Of a stretch of 62,969 nt of DNA, positions 44,528-56,409 are shown one piece after another. The position numbers and the translations under genes are program-made. The notes under the pieces are model-generated. The model searched no databases. It had not been told where the DNA came from and saw only the letters and a program-made list of their open reading frames with translations. Source of the stretch: an uncultured Pelagibacteraceae bacterium (GTDB taxonomy: Bacteria > Pseudomonadota > Alphaproteobacteria > Pelagibacterales > Pelagibacteraceae); assembly GCA_902521675.1 (NCBI GenBank), contig CABYSP010000006.1, positions 1 through 62,969 of the forward strand. The letters run 5' to 3'. How positions within the stretch are numbered: position 1 is the stretch's first letter; each line of letters starts with the position of its first letter.

Positions 44528-45435
44528 AAAATTTTATCAATTAAAAAAATAACAAAAATTAAAAATAAATACAAAATTGAATATCCAAAAATAGATTTTG
44601 CTTTTTTTGCATCAAATTTGTTTTTTTTAAATTTATAAAGGTCGAAACATAAATAATTATAATAAATTGTCAAAATTAAAGATGGGATTAAAAAAGTTAT
44701 ACCTACAAAGCCAATTGCATAAGGCAAAATAATTACAGGTAACATTGTTAAAGAATAAACAAATATGTTTAATTTTGTACTCTCAACTCCATTAGTTAAA
44801 GGAAGCATTGGAATTTTAGCTTTTTTGTAATCATCAGATTTATACAAACTTAGAGCCCAAAAGTGTGAAGGAGTCCAAAAAAATATAATTAAGAAAAAAG
44901 TAATTGGTTCAAAAGTCAAAGAATTAGTAGCTATAGTCCAGCCAATAACTGGGGGCAGTGCTCCTGCAGCTCCTCCAATTACTATATTCTGCGGAGTTTT
45001 TCTTTTTAACCAAATTGTATAAACAAATACATAAAACAAAATAGTAAAAAGTAATAAACTAGCTGATATTCTATTTGAATAATAATCAAGCGCAATCACG
45101 GAAAAAATCGAAAGAGAAATTCCAAATACTAGTGCTTGATTTCTATTTACCTTGCCTGTTGGAATTGGTCTCAAACAAGTTCTTGTCATAAGGGCATCTA
45201 AATCTGACTCGTACCACATATTTAAAGCCCCAGCTGCTCCTGCTCCAATTGAAACTAAAATTATTCCAATGATTGCATCTTTTGTTGGAATTATATTTGG
45301 AGCCATTAACAATCCAACTGCACATGTAAAGATAACCAAAGACATTACTCTTGGTTTCATTAATTTAAATAATTCAGATAAATTAAAGGCGTCTTCTTGA
45401 GATAAGTTCCTATTTTTTAATTTAGACTTAATCAT
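44524..45435 (-). CDS. ctaB: Protoheme IX farnesyltransferase (heme O synthase)
   Basis: CtaB attaches a farnesyl group to heme b to make heme o, the precursor of heme a. The 303-residue UbiA-family membrane protein has the first aspartate motif in NMWYESDLDALMTRTCLRPI and the second in YKSDDYKKAKIPMLP. It is encoded between coxA and ctaG, as in most Alphaproteobacteria. The substrate farnesyl diphosphate links it to the MEP genes ispE and ispH. Confidence 0.96.
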   Translation of the reverse strand: MIKSKLKNRNLSQEDAFNLSELFKLMKPRVMSLVIFTCAVGLLMAPNIIPTKDAIIGIILVSIGAGAAGALNMWYESDLDALMTRTCLRPIPTGKVNRNQALVFGISLSIFSVIALDYYSNRISASLLLFTILFYVFVYTIWLKRKTPQNIVIGGAAGALPPVIGWTIATNSLTFEPITFFLIIFFWTPSHFWALSLYKSDDYKKAKIPMLPLTNGVESTKLNIFVYSLTMLPVIILPYAIGFVGITFLIPSLILTIYYNYLCFDLYKFKKNKFDAKKAKSIFGYSILYLFLIFVIFLIDKIL

Positions 45436-45468
45436 TAATTTAAAGTTAAAAAATCTTGTTTGCTATAC

Positions 45469-47920
<2,452 letters not shown>

Positions 47921-47981
47921 TTTTTTACCCTATATAGAGCGTCTTTTAAAAAAATACACTTTTACTTTTAGCGACAAAATA

Positions 47982-48680
47982 TCAATTAATGGCGTAATTA
48001 ATGATCGATAAAGCAGAAATCACAGCTGTTTCAGATCTCAAGATGTTTTCATTGATTTTAATAGCCTGAACACCATTAAATTTAAGAATCTCTTCCCTCT
48101 CCTCCTCAGAAAAATCTCCCTCCGGCCCTATGATTACGCAAGTGGTTTTAGTTGTTAACTTTTTTAGATCAATTTTTGTATTAGCAGTGTTAAGGTCAGT
48201 AAATATTAAATCCATATCATAATTTAGAAAGCTTTTTAATTTTTGAGGCTCTTCAATTGATGGAACAGTTATTCTGTTTGATTGTTCGGCAGCTTCTATG
48301 ATTACTTTTTCCAATCTCTCTTTATTTATTTTTCTAACAATTGTCCTCTCAAAAATAATTGGTAAAAACTTAGTTACACCAAGCTCTGTAGCTTTTTGTA
48401 TCATGAAATTAAAGTAATTTGATTTAATAGGAGAAAAAGCCAGCCAGAGATCTTTAGTATTTTCTTTCTGTCTTAATTGCTTCGTAACATTAAACTCAAC
48501 TATGCTTTTGGTTATATTTAAAATTTTAGCTTCCCATTCTCCACTACTATTAAAAAGAGAGAAAACTTCTTTCTCTTTAAGTCTCATAACTTTTGAAACA
48601 TAGTGAGACTGAGATTTATTAAGTTTGTCAGTCAAATTAAGAGATAAACTTTTTGAATAAAATAATCTAATGTTACTCAT
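47982..48680 (-). CDS. rsmE: 16S rRNA (uracil-1498-N3)-methyltransferase
   Basis: RsmE methylates U1498 in the decoding centre of the small ribosomal subunit. The 232-residue SPOUT protein has an N-terminal PUA-like domain (LNKSQSHYVSKVMRLKEKE). Its knot motifs include SPIKSNYFNFMIQKATELGV, EAAEQSNRITVPSI and CVIIGPEGDFSEEE. It is on the same strand as the cox operon, 61 bases upstream, and is divergent from the dehalogenase gene across 16 bases. Confidence 0.94.
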   Translation of the reverse strand: MSNIRLFYSKSLSLNLTDKLNKSQSHYVSKVMRLKEKEVFSLFNSSGEWEAKILNITKSIVEFNVTKQLRQKENTKDLWLAFSPIKSNYFNFMIQKATELGVTKFLPIIFERTIVRKINKERLEKVIIEAAEQSNRITVPSIEEPQKLKSFLNYDMDLIFTDLNTANTKIDLKKLTTKTTCVIIGPEGDFSEEEREEILKFNGVQAIKINENILRSETAVISALSIINYAIN

Positions 48681-48696
48681 ATTGATAAATTAGTTT

Positions 48697-49359
48697 ATGA
48701 AAAATATTAAAGCAATAATTTTTGATGCTTACGGCACCTTATTTGATGTCAACTCAGCTGCTGAAAAATGTAAAGATAAAATAGGTGATAAGTGGGAAGG
48801 TTTTGCTAATTATTGGAGAACTACACAATTAGAATATACTTGGCTAAGAAGTTTAATGAAACGTCATAAGGATTTTTGGCAGGTGACAGAAGAAAGTTTA
48901 AATAAATCTATGAAAGCTTATGAGATAGACTCTTCAATGAGAAATGAGCTATTAGATCTTTATAAAATTCTTTCCCCCTTCAAAGAAGTTCCTGAAGTTT
49001 TAAAATCTTTAAAAGAAAAAAATTTTAAACTTGCTATTCTGTCCAATGGTACTCCTTCCCTTCTTAAGGAATTGGTTAAGAGCAATAATTTAGAAAATAT
49101 ATTTGATGATATTTTTTCAATTGAAGAAGTTAGAGTTTATAAACCGGACTCAAAAGTTTATGATATTCCAATAAAGAAATATCATATTCAAAGAAATGAA
49201 GTTGCTTTTTTGAGTGCAAATACTTGGGATGTATCTGGTGGTGGCAATTACGGTTATAATTCTATTTGGGTTAATAGAAACAATAATATTTTTGATAATC
49301 TAGATTATGTACCAAAACATCAAATCGATCATCTTAGTAGGTTACTTGATATAATATAA
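48697..49359 (+). CDS. (S)-2-haloacid dehalogenase type II, HAD superfamily
   Basis: This enzyme class hydrolyses L-2-haloacids to D-2-hydroxyacids. The 220-residue protein matches the active site of Pseudomonas L-DEX residue by residue: nucleophile D10, T14, R41, S116-N117, K149, Y155, S173, N175 and D178. Spacings match those of the reference (D10, R41, K151, S175, N177, D180). LSANTWDVSGG replaces the SSNAWDATG loop. The first gene of a dehalogenase-pirin-quinone reductase group, it has a 16-base divergent gap to rsmE. The natural substrate is unproven. Confidence 0.85.
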   Translation: MKNIKAIIFDAYGTLFDVNSAAEKCKDKIGDKWEGFANYWRTTQLEYTWLRSLMKRHKDFWQVTEESLNKSMKAYEIDSSMRNELLDLYKILSPFKEVPEVLKSLKEKNFKLAILSNGTPSLLKELVKSNNLENIFDDIFSIEEVRVYKPDSKVYDIPIKKYHIQRNEVAFLSANTWDVSGGGNYGYNSIWVNRNNNIFDNLDYVPKHQIDHLSRLLDII

Positions 49360-49379
49360 AAAATTCTTATGTACTAATC

Positions 49380-50216
49380 ATGAAAAATATCGAAGTAAGT
49401 AAAATTATAGACCCTATTCCAGCTTCTGACGGTGCTGGAGTTAAATTAAAAAGAAGTATTGGTGTTGAACCAAATTACTTTGATCCCTTTTTAATGTTAG
49501 ATGAATTCGGATCTGAAAATAGTGAGGATTACATTGCAGGTTTTCCACCCCACCCTCATCGAGGAATAGAAACGGTGACTTATATGTTAGCTGGAGATTT
49601 TGAACACAAAGATAGTACTGGTGGTGAAGGTAGAATGACTGCTGGTGATGTTCAGTGGATGAAAACAGGTAGTGGAATTATTCATTCTGAAATGCCTGCA
49701 ATGAAAGAAGGTAAACTTCATGGATTTCAATTGTGGATCAATATGCCAGCCAAATTAAAAATGAGTAAGCCTGAGTATATTTATATCGATGCTGATAAGA
49801 TGAGTGTTCATAAAGATCATGATAAACAAGTAAAAGTAATAGCTGGAAAATTTAAAAAAGCTGAAGGGCCAGTAAAAGGTCATAACGTTGAGCCAGTTTA
49901 TTTTGATGTTGAACTCAACAAAAGTAAAGATTTCAATTTTAAATTACCATCTACTCACAACACGTTTATTTATTTAATTAATGGTGAAATTGAAATAGGC
50001 AAAAACAATCATGAAAATGTGAAAGATAGTACTTTAATATTATTAACGAAAGGTGAAGATTTAACAGTTAAAGCTAAATCAAATGCTAAGTTTTTAGTAA
50101 TTTCGGGTAAGCCAATAAATGAAGAAATAGCTAGAGGTGGGCCATTTGTGATGAATACTAAAGCAGAAATCTTGCAAGCAGTTCAAGATTATCATAATGG
50201 TACATTTGTAAAATAA
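49380..50216 (+). CDS. Pirin-family protein
   Basis: This 278-residue bicupin protein has the metal-binding histidines of the N-terminal cupin in FPPHPHRGIETVTYML and SGIIHSEMPAM, and the family segment LHGFQLWINMPAKLK. Some bacterial pirins have quercetin dioxygenase activity or regulate metabolic enzymes; which applies here cannot be told. It lies 20 bases after the dehalogenase gene and 3 before the quinone reductase gene, suggesting a redox or detoxification unit. Confidence 0.92.
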   Translation: MKNIEVSKIIDPIPASDGAGVKLKRSIGVEPNYFDPFLMLDEFGSENSEDYIAGFPPHPHRGIETVTYMLAGDFEHKDSTGGEGRMTAGDVQWMKTGSGIIHSEMPAMKEGKLHGFQLWINMPAKLKMSKPEYIYIDADKMSVHKDHDKQVKVIAGKFKKAEGPVKGHNVEPVYFDVELNKSKDFNFKLPSTHNTFIYLINGEIEIGKNNHENVKDSTLILLTKGEDLTVKAKSNAKFLVISGKPINEEIARGGPFVMNTKAEILQAVQDYHNGTFVK

Positions 50217-50219
50217 ATT

Positions 50220-51194
50220 ATGAAAGCAGTAGAAATTAATAAAACCGGTGGACCTAAAGTTTTAGAAATTAAGGATATAACTTTAGATAAACCTGGTCCA
50301 GATCAAGTAACCATTGAACAAAAAGCAATTGGTCTTAACTACATTGATACTTACCACAGATCAGGTTTGTACCCATTAAAACTACCGATTGGTCTAGGTT
50401 TAGAGGGTGCTGGGGTTATTACTGATATTGGAGAAAATGTAAAAGACTTCAAAGTTGGTGATAAAATTTCTTACGCAGGCATCCCTTTAGGTTCATATTG
50501 TTCACACAGAAACTATCCAATTAAAAATTTAGTTAAAGTGCCAGATGGTATTGATTTAGAAATAGCTGCAACTTTAATGACAAAGGGTTTAACAACTTTT
50601 TATCTTTTACATAAAACTTATCCTGTTAAATCAGGAGAAATAATATTATTTCACGCAGCTGCAGGTGGAGTTGGTCAAATTTTTGGACAGTGGGCAAAAA
50701 GTTTAGGTTGTACTGTTATAGGTACAGTTGGTTCTGATGAAAAATTAAATATAGCAAAAGAAAATGGTTACGATCACGTAATTAATTATAATAAAGAAGA
50801 TTTTGCAAAGAAAGTTTTGGAAATTACGAATGGCAAGGGTGTCCCTGTTGTATACGATGGAGTTGGAAAAGACACTTTGAATGGATCAATTGAATGCTTA
50901 GCGACAAGGGGAATGATGGTTTCTTTTGGAAACGCATCAGGTCCATTATCAGATATTAATGTGCCAAAAGTCATTCAACCAAAAGGCCTGTATCTTGTAA
51001 GACCGTCTATGCAGCAGTACCTTTCAACAAGAGGAGAATTGGATGAAGCTTCAAAAACAATGTTTGAAAAAATTAGTTCTGGGAAAGTAAAAATTAAAAT
51101 TTTCAAAAAGTATAAGTTAGATGAAGTTATTCAAGCTCATGAAGATCTTGAAGGAAGAAAAATTTTAGGCCCAGCTGTAATAGTTCCTAACTAA
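50220..51194 (+). CDS. NADPH:quinone oxidoreductase, zinc-independent MDR type
   Basis: This 324-residue protein resembles E. coli QorA. The N-terminal GroES-like domain has IGLNYIDTYHRSGLYP and LGLEGAGVITDIG. The Rossmann domain has the NADPH motif HAAAGGVGQIFGQWAKSLG. Cysteine ligands for zinc are absent, as in quinone reductases. It overlaps the opposing DUF2721 gene by 8 bases and is the last gene of its group. Confidence 0.9.
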   Translation: MKAVEINKTGGPKVLEIKDITLDKPGPDQVTIEQKAIGLNYIDTYHRSGLYPLKLPIGLGLEGAGVITDIGENVKDFKVGDKISYAGIPLGSYCSHRNYPIKNLVKVPDGIDLEIAATLMTKGLTTFYLLHKTYPVKSGEIILFHAAAGGVGQIFGQWAKSLGCTVIGTVGSDEKLNIAKENGYDHVINYNKEDFAKKVLEITNGKGVPVVYDGVGKDTLNGSIECLATRGMMVSFGNASGPLSDINVPKVIQPKGLYLVRPSMQQYLSTRGELDEASKTMFEKISSGKVKIKIFKKYKLDEVIQAHEDLEGRKILGPAVIVPN

Positions 51195-51591
51195 CATCCA
51201 CATCCATATCTGACATGTGTAGCTTTAGTGCGTTTGTTGAGATTTGAATTTCTCTTATAAAAAAAATTATTGAAATAATCATTGATAGACAACATGAACC
51301 AAAAATAACTCTAGCTAGAAATACTTCATCCAAATAAAGAGCAAATACAGTCAGCATATTAAAAAGAAACCCAAAAGCTGCAAAAAGTATAGTCCACCTT
51401 AAGAGAGTTATTCTTCCGCTCAAATTAATAAACTGTTTTTTCCATTCTGGAGGAATGTGTTTTTCATAAACATGCTCATCATGAAGCTGTCTAATTAGAA
51501 TACTAAGAGAATGAAACCTGTTGCTATAAACCCCCATTAATAAAGGAATTGCCGGGAACATGAGTGCTGTGACTGTGTAATCTATATTCAT
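51187..51591 (-). CDS. DUF2721 membrane protein
   Basis: This 134-residue membrane protein uses the ATG at 51591; the frame's first codon, TTG at 51600, adds only three residues. It has an N-terminal helix with the family-like LMFPAIPLLMGVYSNRF, a cytoplasmic segment, and two further helices (TILFAAFGFLFNMLTVFALY and GSCCLSMIISIIFFIREI). DUF2721 proteins have no known function. It overlaps the quinone reductase gene tail to tail and is divergent from ubiA across 49 bases. Confidence 0.75.
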   Translation of the reverse strand: MNIDYTVTALMFPAIPLLMGVYSNRFHSLSILIRQLHDEHVYEKHIPPEWKKQFINLSGRITLLRWTILFAAFGFLFNMLTVFALYLDEVFLARVIFGSCCLSMIISIIFFIREIQISTNALKLHMSDMDVDVS

Positions 51592-51640
51592 ACGAATCAA
51601 TTTGATTATGAAACTAGCCTTTGTTATTTACAAGTAAAAT

Positions 51641-52507
51641 ATGAACCAATTAAATCTTTTCATTGAATTAACTAGATTAAAAAAACCAATTGGCTTTATG
51701 CTATTGTTTTGGCCTTGTGCTTGGGGACTAACTTTAGCTTACGATTTTTCCTCAAATTTAAATAAATATTTTTTATATTTAATTTTATTTTTTTTTGGTT
51801 CAGTTTTAATGAGATCTGCAGGATGTATAGTTAATGATATCTTCGATAGAGAATTTGATGCAAAGGTATTCCGTACAAAAAATCGTCCAATCGCCTCTGG
51901 TGATGTGAGCATCAAACTTGGTATTTTTTATGCACTAACTTTGTGCTTATTAGCTTTGTTAGTTTTGCTAAACTTTAACTTATTCACTATTGTTTTAGCA
52001 TTAGGGTCTATGCCATTAGCTTTTACATATCCACTTATGAAAAGATATACTTACTGGCCACAACTTTTTTTGGGAATAACCTTTAATTATGGATTAATTC
52101 TTGGATGGACCTCAGTAGAAAGTCAAATAAGTTTAATTCCAATAATTTTTTATATCGGAGCCATATTTTGGACACTGGGATACGACACTATTTATGGATA
52201 TCAAGATATTAAAGATGATGAAATTATAGGATTAAAATCAACCTCAATAAAATTTAAAGGAAAAGCTAAAAAATTTTTATTCATATGTTATTCTATACAT
52301 TTAATCCTCTTTGTAATTGGAGGATATTTAATGAAATTTCATTTTAGCTATTATTTGTTAATGTTTATTCCACTCATTCATTTATTTTTTTATCAAATAA
52401 AATTTTTTGATTTTAAAGACTCTAAAAGTTGTCTGAAAGCTTTTAAAAGTAATAATTTATTTGGATTAATAATATTTTTAAATATTTTGATTTTGAAAAA
52501 TATATAA
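51641..52507 (+). CDS. ubiA: 4-hydroxybenzoate polyprenyltransferase
   Basis: UbiA prenylates 4-hydroxybenzoate in ubiquinone synthesis. The 288-residue membrane protein has the first aspartate motif N65-D66-x2-D69-x3-D73 in NDIFDREFDAKVFRTKNRPI and the second in YDTIYGYQDIKDDE. The N-terminus RLKKPIGFMLLFWPCAWGL is typical. It overlaps msbA by one base (TAATG). The ubiK-like gene at 8.7 kb belongs to the same pathway. Confidence 0.95.
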   Translation: MNQLNLFIELTRLKKPIGFMLLFWPCAWGLTLAYDFSSNLNKYFLYLILFFFGSVLMRSAGCIVNDIFDREFDAKVFRTKNRPIASGDVSIKLGIFYALTLCLLALLVLLNFNLFTIVLALGSMPLAFTYPLMKRYTYWPQLFLGITFNYGLILGWTSVESQISLIPIIFYIGAIFWTLGYDTIYGYQDIKDDEIIGLKSTSIKFKGKAKKFLFICYSIHLILFVIGGYLMKFHFSYYLLMFIPLIHLFFYQIKFFDFKDSKSCLKAFKSNNLFGLIIFLNILILKNI

Positions 52508-54243
52508 TGAAAAAAACAGAAATATATAAAAGATTATATAAAGATTATTCAAAAAAATACTTAAATAAAATAATTTTATCAGCATTTTACTCTATATTAG
52601 TTGCTGGCAGTACATCTGGAATTGCATGGCTTTTAGATCCAGCAATAAAAAAACTATTTATTGAAAAAGATCAATCTTTAATATTATTAATACCATTTCT
52701 AATTATCATTGCTTTCACCGTCAAAGGTTTTTCATTGTATCTAGCAAAAGCAACTATGATCAATGTTGGAGAGTCAATAAAAAAAAAACTTCAGTATGAT
52801 ATGATTAATAACCTAATCAGAACTGACACTCAAATCATAGATAAAAAACATTCTGGAAAATTTATTTCTAACCTTACTTATGATGTAACTCATATAACAA
52901 ATTTGTTAAGTAACGCCATTTTAACTTTGTTTAAAGATTCTTTAACTTTACTTGGTTTACTTTTTGTAATGTTTATTCAAAATTGGAAACTAGCTTTAAT
53001 TTCAATTATAATGATACCTCTGGCAAGTTTTTCAGCAAAGACACTTGGAAAAAGAATTAGTAAAGTTGCAACAGAAGCACAAGAAAAATCAGGGTTTTTA
53101 ACTTCATATCTTGTAGAATTGTTTAAAAATCATAAATTAATAAAAATTTTTCAAAGTGAAGACTATGAAAAGGAAAGAGCCGATAAACACTTAACGCAGC
53201 TTAAAGAAAAAAATCAAAAGATACTTACTGTATTTGTAAGAATGTCTCCTATAATGGAAACTCTTACTGGAATAATGATTGCGGTGTTGATATTTTATTC
53301 AGGAAAATTAATGTCTAGAGGAGAGGTAGATATTAATAATTTTTTCTCTTTTCTTGCTGCTATGATGCTTGCTTACCAACCAGTAAGGGCTTTATCAACA
53401 CTCAACTTAGTATTAAACCAAGGATTATCTGCTGCATCAAGAATACTTCCTATAATTGATCAAGAAAATTCCATAAATGATATTTCAGAAGCGAAACCAA
53501 TTATAATTAAAAATTCGAAGATTAAGTTTAAAGATATAAATTTTTCCTATGAAGTAGAAGAAGGTGAAACCTTAAGTTCGATCAATCTTGAATTCAAAGG
53601 TGGAAAAATGACCTCTCTCGTGGGGCATAGTGGATCAGGAAAATCTACAATATTAAATCTAATTCCTAGATTTTATGATCCTCAATCAGGAGATATATCA
53701 ATTGATGAACAATCAATTTATAAATCTACAATAACGTCAATTAGAAAAGAAATTTCAATGGTAAGCCAGGAAACTACTTTATTTGATGATACCATAAAGA
53801 ATAACATAAAATATGCCAAAAAAGATGCAACAGATGATGAGGTTTACAAAGTTGCTAAATTATCATTCTGTGATGAATTTATAGAAAACCTACCTCAAAA
53901 GTACGACACATTAATTGGTGAAAATGGAGTTAGATTATCTGGAGGTGAGAAGCAGAGACTATCGATTGCGAGAGCTATGATGAAAAATAGTTCAATAATT
54001 TTATTAGATGAAGCAACATCAGCATTAGACTCAGAAACTGAAAATAAAATTCAAGAAGCACTTAAAATATTAACCAAAAATAAAACTACAATAGTTATTG
54101 CACATAGACTATCAACGATTTTAAATTCTGATAACATTTATGTAATTGATTCAGGTAAGGTTATAGAGAGTGGTAGACACGAGATTTTAATAGATAAATC
54201 TGAATTGTATAAAAGTTTTTATGAAAAACAGATTCAAAAATAA
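52507..54243 (+). CDS. msbA: Lipid A export ATP-binding/permease protein MsbA type
   Basis: This 578-residue half-size ABC exporter has an N-terminal six-helix domain (about residues 20-310). The C-terminal ATPase has Walker A GHSGSGKST, Q-loop SMVSQETTLFDD, signature RLSGGEKQRLSIARAMM and Walker B IILLDEATSALD. Its position right before waaA, lpxK and an lpxL-type acyltransferase gene argues that it flips lipid A. Other multidrug or lipid substrates are possible. Confidence 0.88.
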   Translation: MKKTEIYKRLYKDYSKKYLNKIILSAFYSILVAGSTSGIAWLLDPAIKKLFIEKDQSLILLIPFLIIIAFTVKGFSLYLAKATMINVGESIKKKLQYDMINNLIRTDTQIIDKKHSGKFISNLTYDVTHITNLLSNAILTLFKDSLTLLGLLFVMFIQNWKLALISIIMIPLASFSAKTLGKRISKVATEAQEKSGFLTSYLVELFKNHKLIKIFQSEDYEKERADKHLTQLKEKNQKILTVFVRMSPIMETLTGIMIAVLIFYSGKLMSRGEVDINNFFSFLAAMMLAYQPVRALSTLNLVLNQGLSAASRILPIIDQENSINDISEAKPIIIKNSKIKFKDINFSYEVEEGETLSSINLEFKGGKMTSLVGHSGSGKSTILNLIPRFYDPQSGDISIDEQSIYKSTITSIRKEISMVSQETTLFDDTIKNNIKYAKKDATDDEVYKVAKLSFCDEFIENLPQKYDTLIGENGVRLSGGEKQRLSIARAMMKNSSIILLDEATSALDSETENKIQEALKILTKNKTTIVIAHRLSTILNSDNIYVIDSGKVIESGRHEILIDKSELYKSFYEKQIQK

Positions 54244-54245
54244 AT

Positions 54246-55496
54246 ATGTTTTTTATTTATCAAATTATAATTTCACTAATATTAATACTTTCTCCATTAA
54301 TATTAATTTATAGAATATTTAAAAACAAAGAAGATAAAAGGAGATTTAAAGAAAAAATTAGTATTCCAACAAAAATAAGGAGTAATGGAAGATTAATTTG
54401 GTTTCATGGCGCAAGTGTTGGTGAATTGATAAGTATAATACCACTGCTTAAAAAGTATGAAAAAGAAAAATCTATACATCAAATACTTGTTACATCGAGT
54501 ACACTAAGTTCATCTAAAGTAATTAAAAAATTCAATTTTAAAAAAATAATTCATCAATTTTATCCGATCGATCATATTATTTTTGTTAATAAATTTTTAA
54601 ACTACTGGAGACCAAGTACTGCAATTTTTATAGACTCTGAAATTTGGCCATGTATGTTTAAAAAAATTAATGATAAGAATATTCCCTTATTACTTTTAAA
54701 TGCAAGATTAACAAAAAAGAGTATCAACAAATGGATGAAGGTAAAAAATTTTAGTAAAAGTATTTTTAATAAAATTTCTATTGCCTACCCTCAAAATTTA
54801 GAAACAAAATTATACCTGAAAAAAATTGGATTTAATAAAATAAAAAACTTAGGAAATTTAAAATTTGCAGAAAACTATGATGATAAATTTTTAAAATTAA
54901 ATGAAAAACTTAAATTAGAATTTATTAAAAAGAAAGTTTGGGTTGCATCAAGTACTCATTACAATGAAGAGATATTCTGTGCTAAAGCACATATGGCGCT
55001 TAAAAAAAAATTTAAAAATTTGTTAACAATAATCATACCACGACATATAGATAGAGTTGGAGAAATAGTATCTGATTTAAAAAAATTTAATTTAAATATA
55101 TCTTTACACAGTTTAAAAAAAACAAATCTTAATAATATTGATATTTATATTGTAGATACATTTGGTGAGACTAAAAAATTCCATAAAATTGCAAAGTCAG
55201 TTTTTTTGGGTGGATCTGTTGTTAAAAGAGGAGGTCAAAATCCATTAGAGGCTGCTCGTTTTGGATCTAGGATCATTCATGGACCAAACACACAAAACTT
55301 TACTGATATTTATAAACTTTTAAGATCATTTAATGTCTCGAAAAAAATTACAACTCCGGAACAACTAGCTTCATCTATAATATTTAAAAAAAATAAAAAA
55401 ATAGGTTTAAAATTAAGAAATATTGGAAAAAAAGTACTTAAAGACACAATAAAAGAATTAGATAATCAAATTAATAATGAATTTAAAAAAACCTAA
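54246..55496 (+). CDS. waaA: 3-deoxy-D-manno-octulosonic acid transferase
   Basis: WaaA adds Kdo to lipid IVA. The 416-residue GT30-family protein has an N-terminal membrane anchor (about residues 1-25). The catalytic glutamate is in WFHGASVGELISIIPL. The acceptor and donor regions include FIDSEIWPCMF, VWVASSTHYNEEIFCAKAH, IIPRHIDR and GGQNPLEAARFGSRIIHGPN. It lies 2 bases after msbA and overlaps lpxK by 20 bases. Confidence 0.93.
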   Translation: MFFIYQIIISLILILSPLILIYRIFKNKEDKRRFKEKISIPTKIRSNGRLIWFHGASVGELISIIPLLKKYEKEKSIHQILVTSSTLSSSKVIKKFNFKKIIHQFYPIDHIIFVNKFLNYWRPSTAIFIDSEIWPCMFKKINDKNIPLLLLNARLTKKSINKWMKVKNFSKSIFNKISIAYPQNLETKLYLKKIGFNKIKNLGNLKFAENYDDKFLKLNEKLKLEFIKKKVWVASSTHYNEEIFCAKAHMALKKKFKNLLTIIIPRHIDRVGEIVSDLKKFNLNISLHSLKKTNLNNIDIYIVDTFGETKKFHKIAKSVFLGGSVVKRGGQNPLEAARFGSRIIHGPNTQNFTDIYKLLRSFNVSKKITTPEQLASSIIFKKNKKIGLKLRNIGKKVLKDTIKELDNQINNEFKKT

Positions 55497-56409
55497 ATTT
55501 TGGGACTATAAACACAGAAATTTATTAGCATATCTCTTATATCCAATTTCAATACTAATTAAAATTATCAGTCAATTTAAATTTCATCCAAAAAATCAAG
55601 TTTTAAAAATAAAAACAATATGCGTCGGAAATATTTACGTTGGAGGAACGGGAAAAACCTCATTATGCATAAAGATAAATAAAATTTTAAAACAGAAAAA
55701 TATAAAATCTTGTTTTGTAAAAAAATATTACAAAAATCAAATAGATGAACAGGAAATTTTAAAAAAAAATGGAACACTTTTTTTATCTAAAAAAAGATTA
55801 GATGCAGTTAAACTAGCTGAAAAAGAAAATTATGAATTTGCAATTTTTGATGATGGTCTTCAAGACAATTCTATTAATTATGATGCAAGTTTTGTTTGTT
55901 TTAATAACTTAAATTGGATTGGAAATGGAATGACTATTCCTTCTGGTCCACTAAGAGAAAACTTAAAGAACTTAAAAAAATATAAACATCTGTTTTTAAA
56001 TGGAAATTTAGAAAATTTAGAAAATCTCAAAGAACAAATATTAAAAATTAATCCAGAAATAAATATTCATATTGGTAAATACGAACCTATTAACTTGGAA
56101 AACTTTGATAATAAAGATAAATATATTATTTTTTCAGGGATTGGGAATCATCAAACTTTTAGTTCTATGATAAAAAAAAGTGGTTTAATAGTTATTAAAG
56201 AATATGAATTTCCTGATCACTATAGCTATACAAAAAAAGACATAGATCAAATCTTAAATTATGCAAAAAATCTAAATTGTAAAATAATTACAACAGAAAA
56301 AGATTACGTAAGACTTGGAAAGTTTAAAACAGATCAAATTAAATTTATAAAATCAGAATTAAAAATCATTGACGAACAAAAATTATTAAAATTAATCGTG
56401 GATTTATGA
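55477..56409 (+). CDS. lpxK: Tetraacyldisaccharide 4'-kinase
   Basis: LpxK phosphorylates the 4' position of the lipid A disaccharide. The 310-residue protein has an N-terminal membrane helix (LLAYLLYPISILIKIISQF). The unusual P-loop is CVGNIYVGGTGKTSLCIKI, and the catalytic acidic motif is FAIFDDGLQDNSI. A C-terminal block ITTEKDYVRL matches the family. It overlaps waaA by 20 bases and the next acyltransferase gene by 4. Confidence 0.94.
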   Translation: MNLKKPKFWDYKHRNLLAYLLYPISILIKIISQFKFHPKNQVLKIKTICVGNIYVGGTGKTSLCIKINKILKQKNIKSCFVKKYYKNQIDEQEILKKNGTLFLSKKRLDAVKLAEKENYEFAIFDDGLQDNSINYDASFVCFNNLNWIGNGMTIPSGPLRENLKNLKKYKHLFLNGNLENLENLKEQILKINPEINIHIGKYEPINLENFDNKDKYIIFSGIGNHQTFSSMIKKSGLIVIKEYEFPDHYSYTKKDIDQILNYAKNLNCKIITTEKDYVRLGKFKTDQIKFIKSELKIIDEQKLLKLIVDL

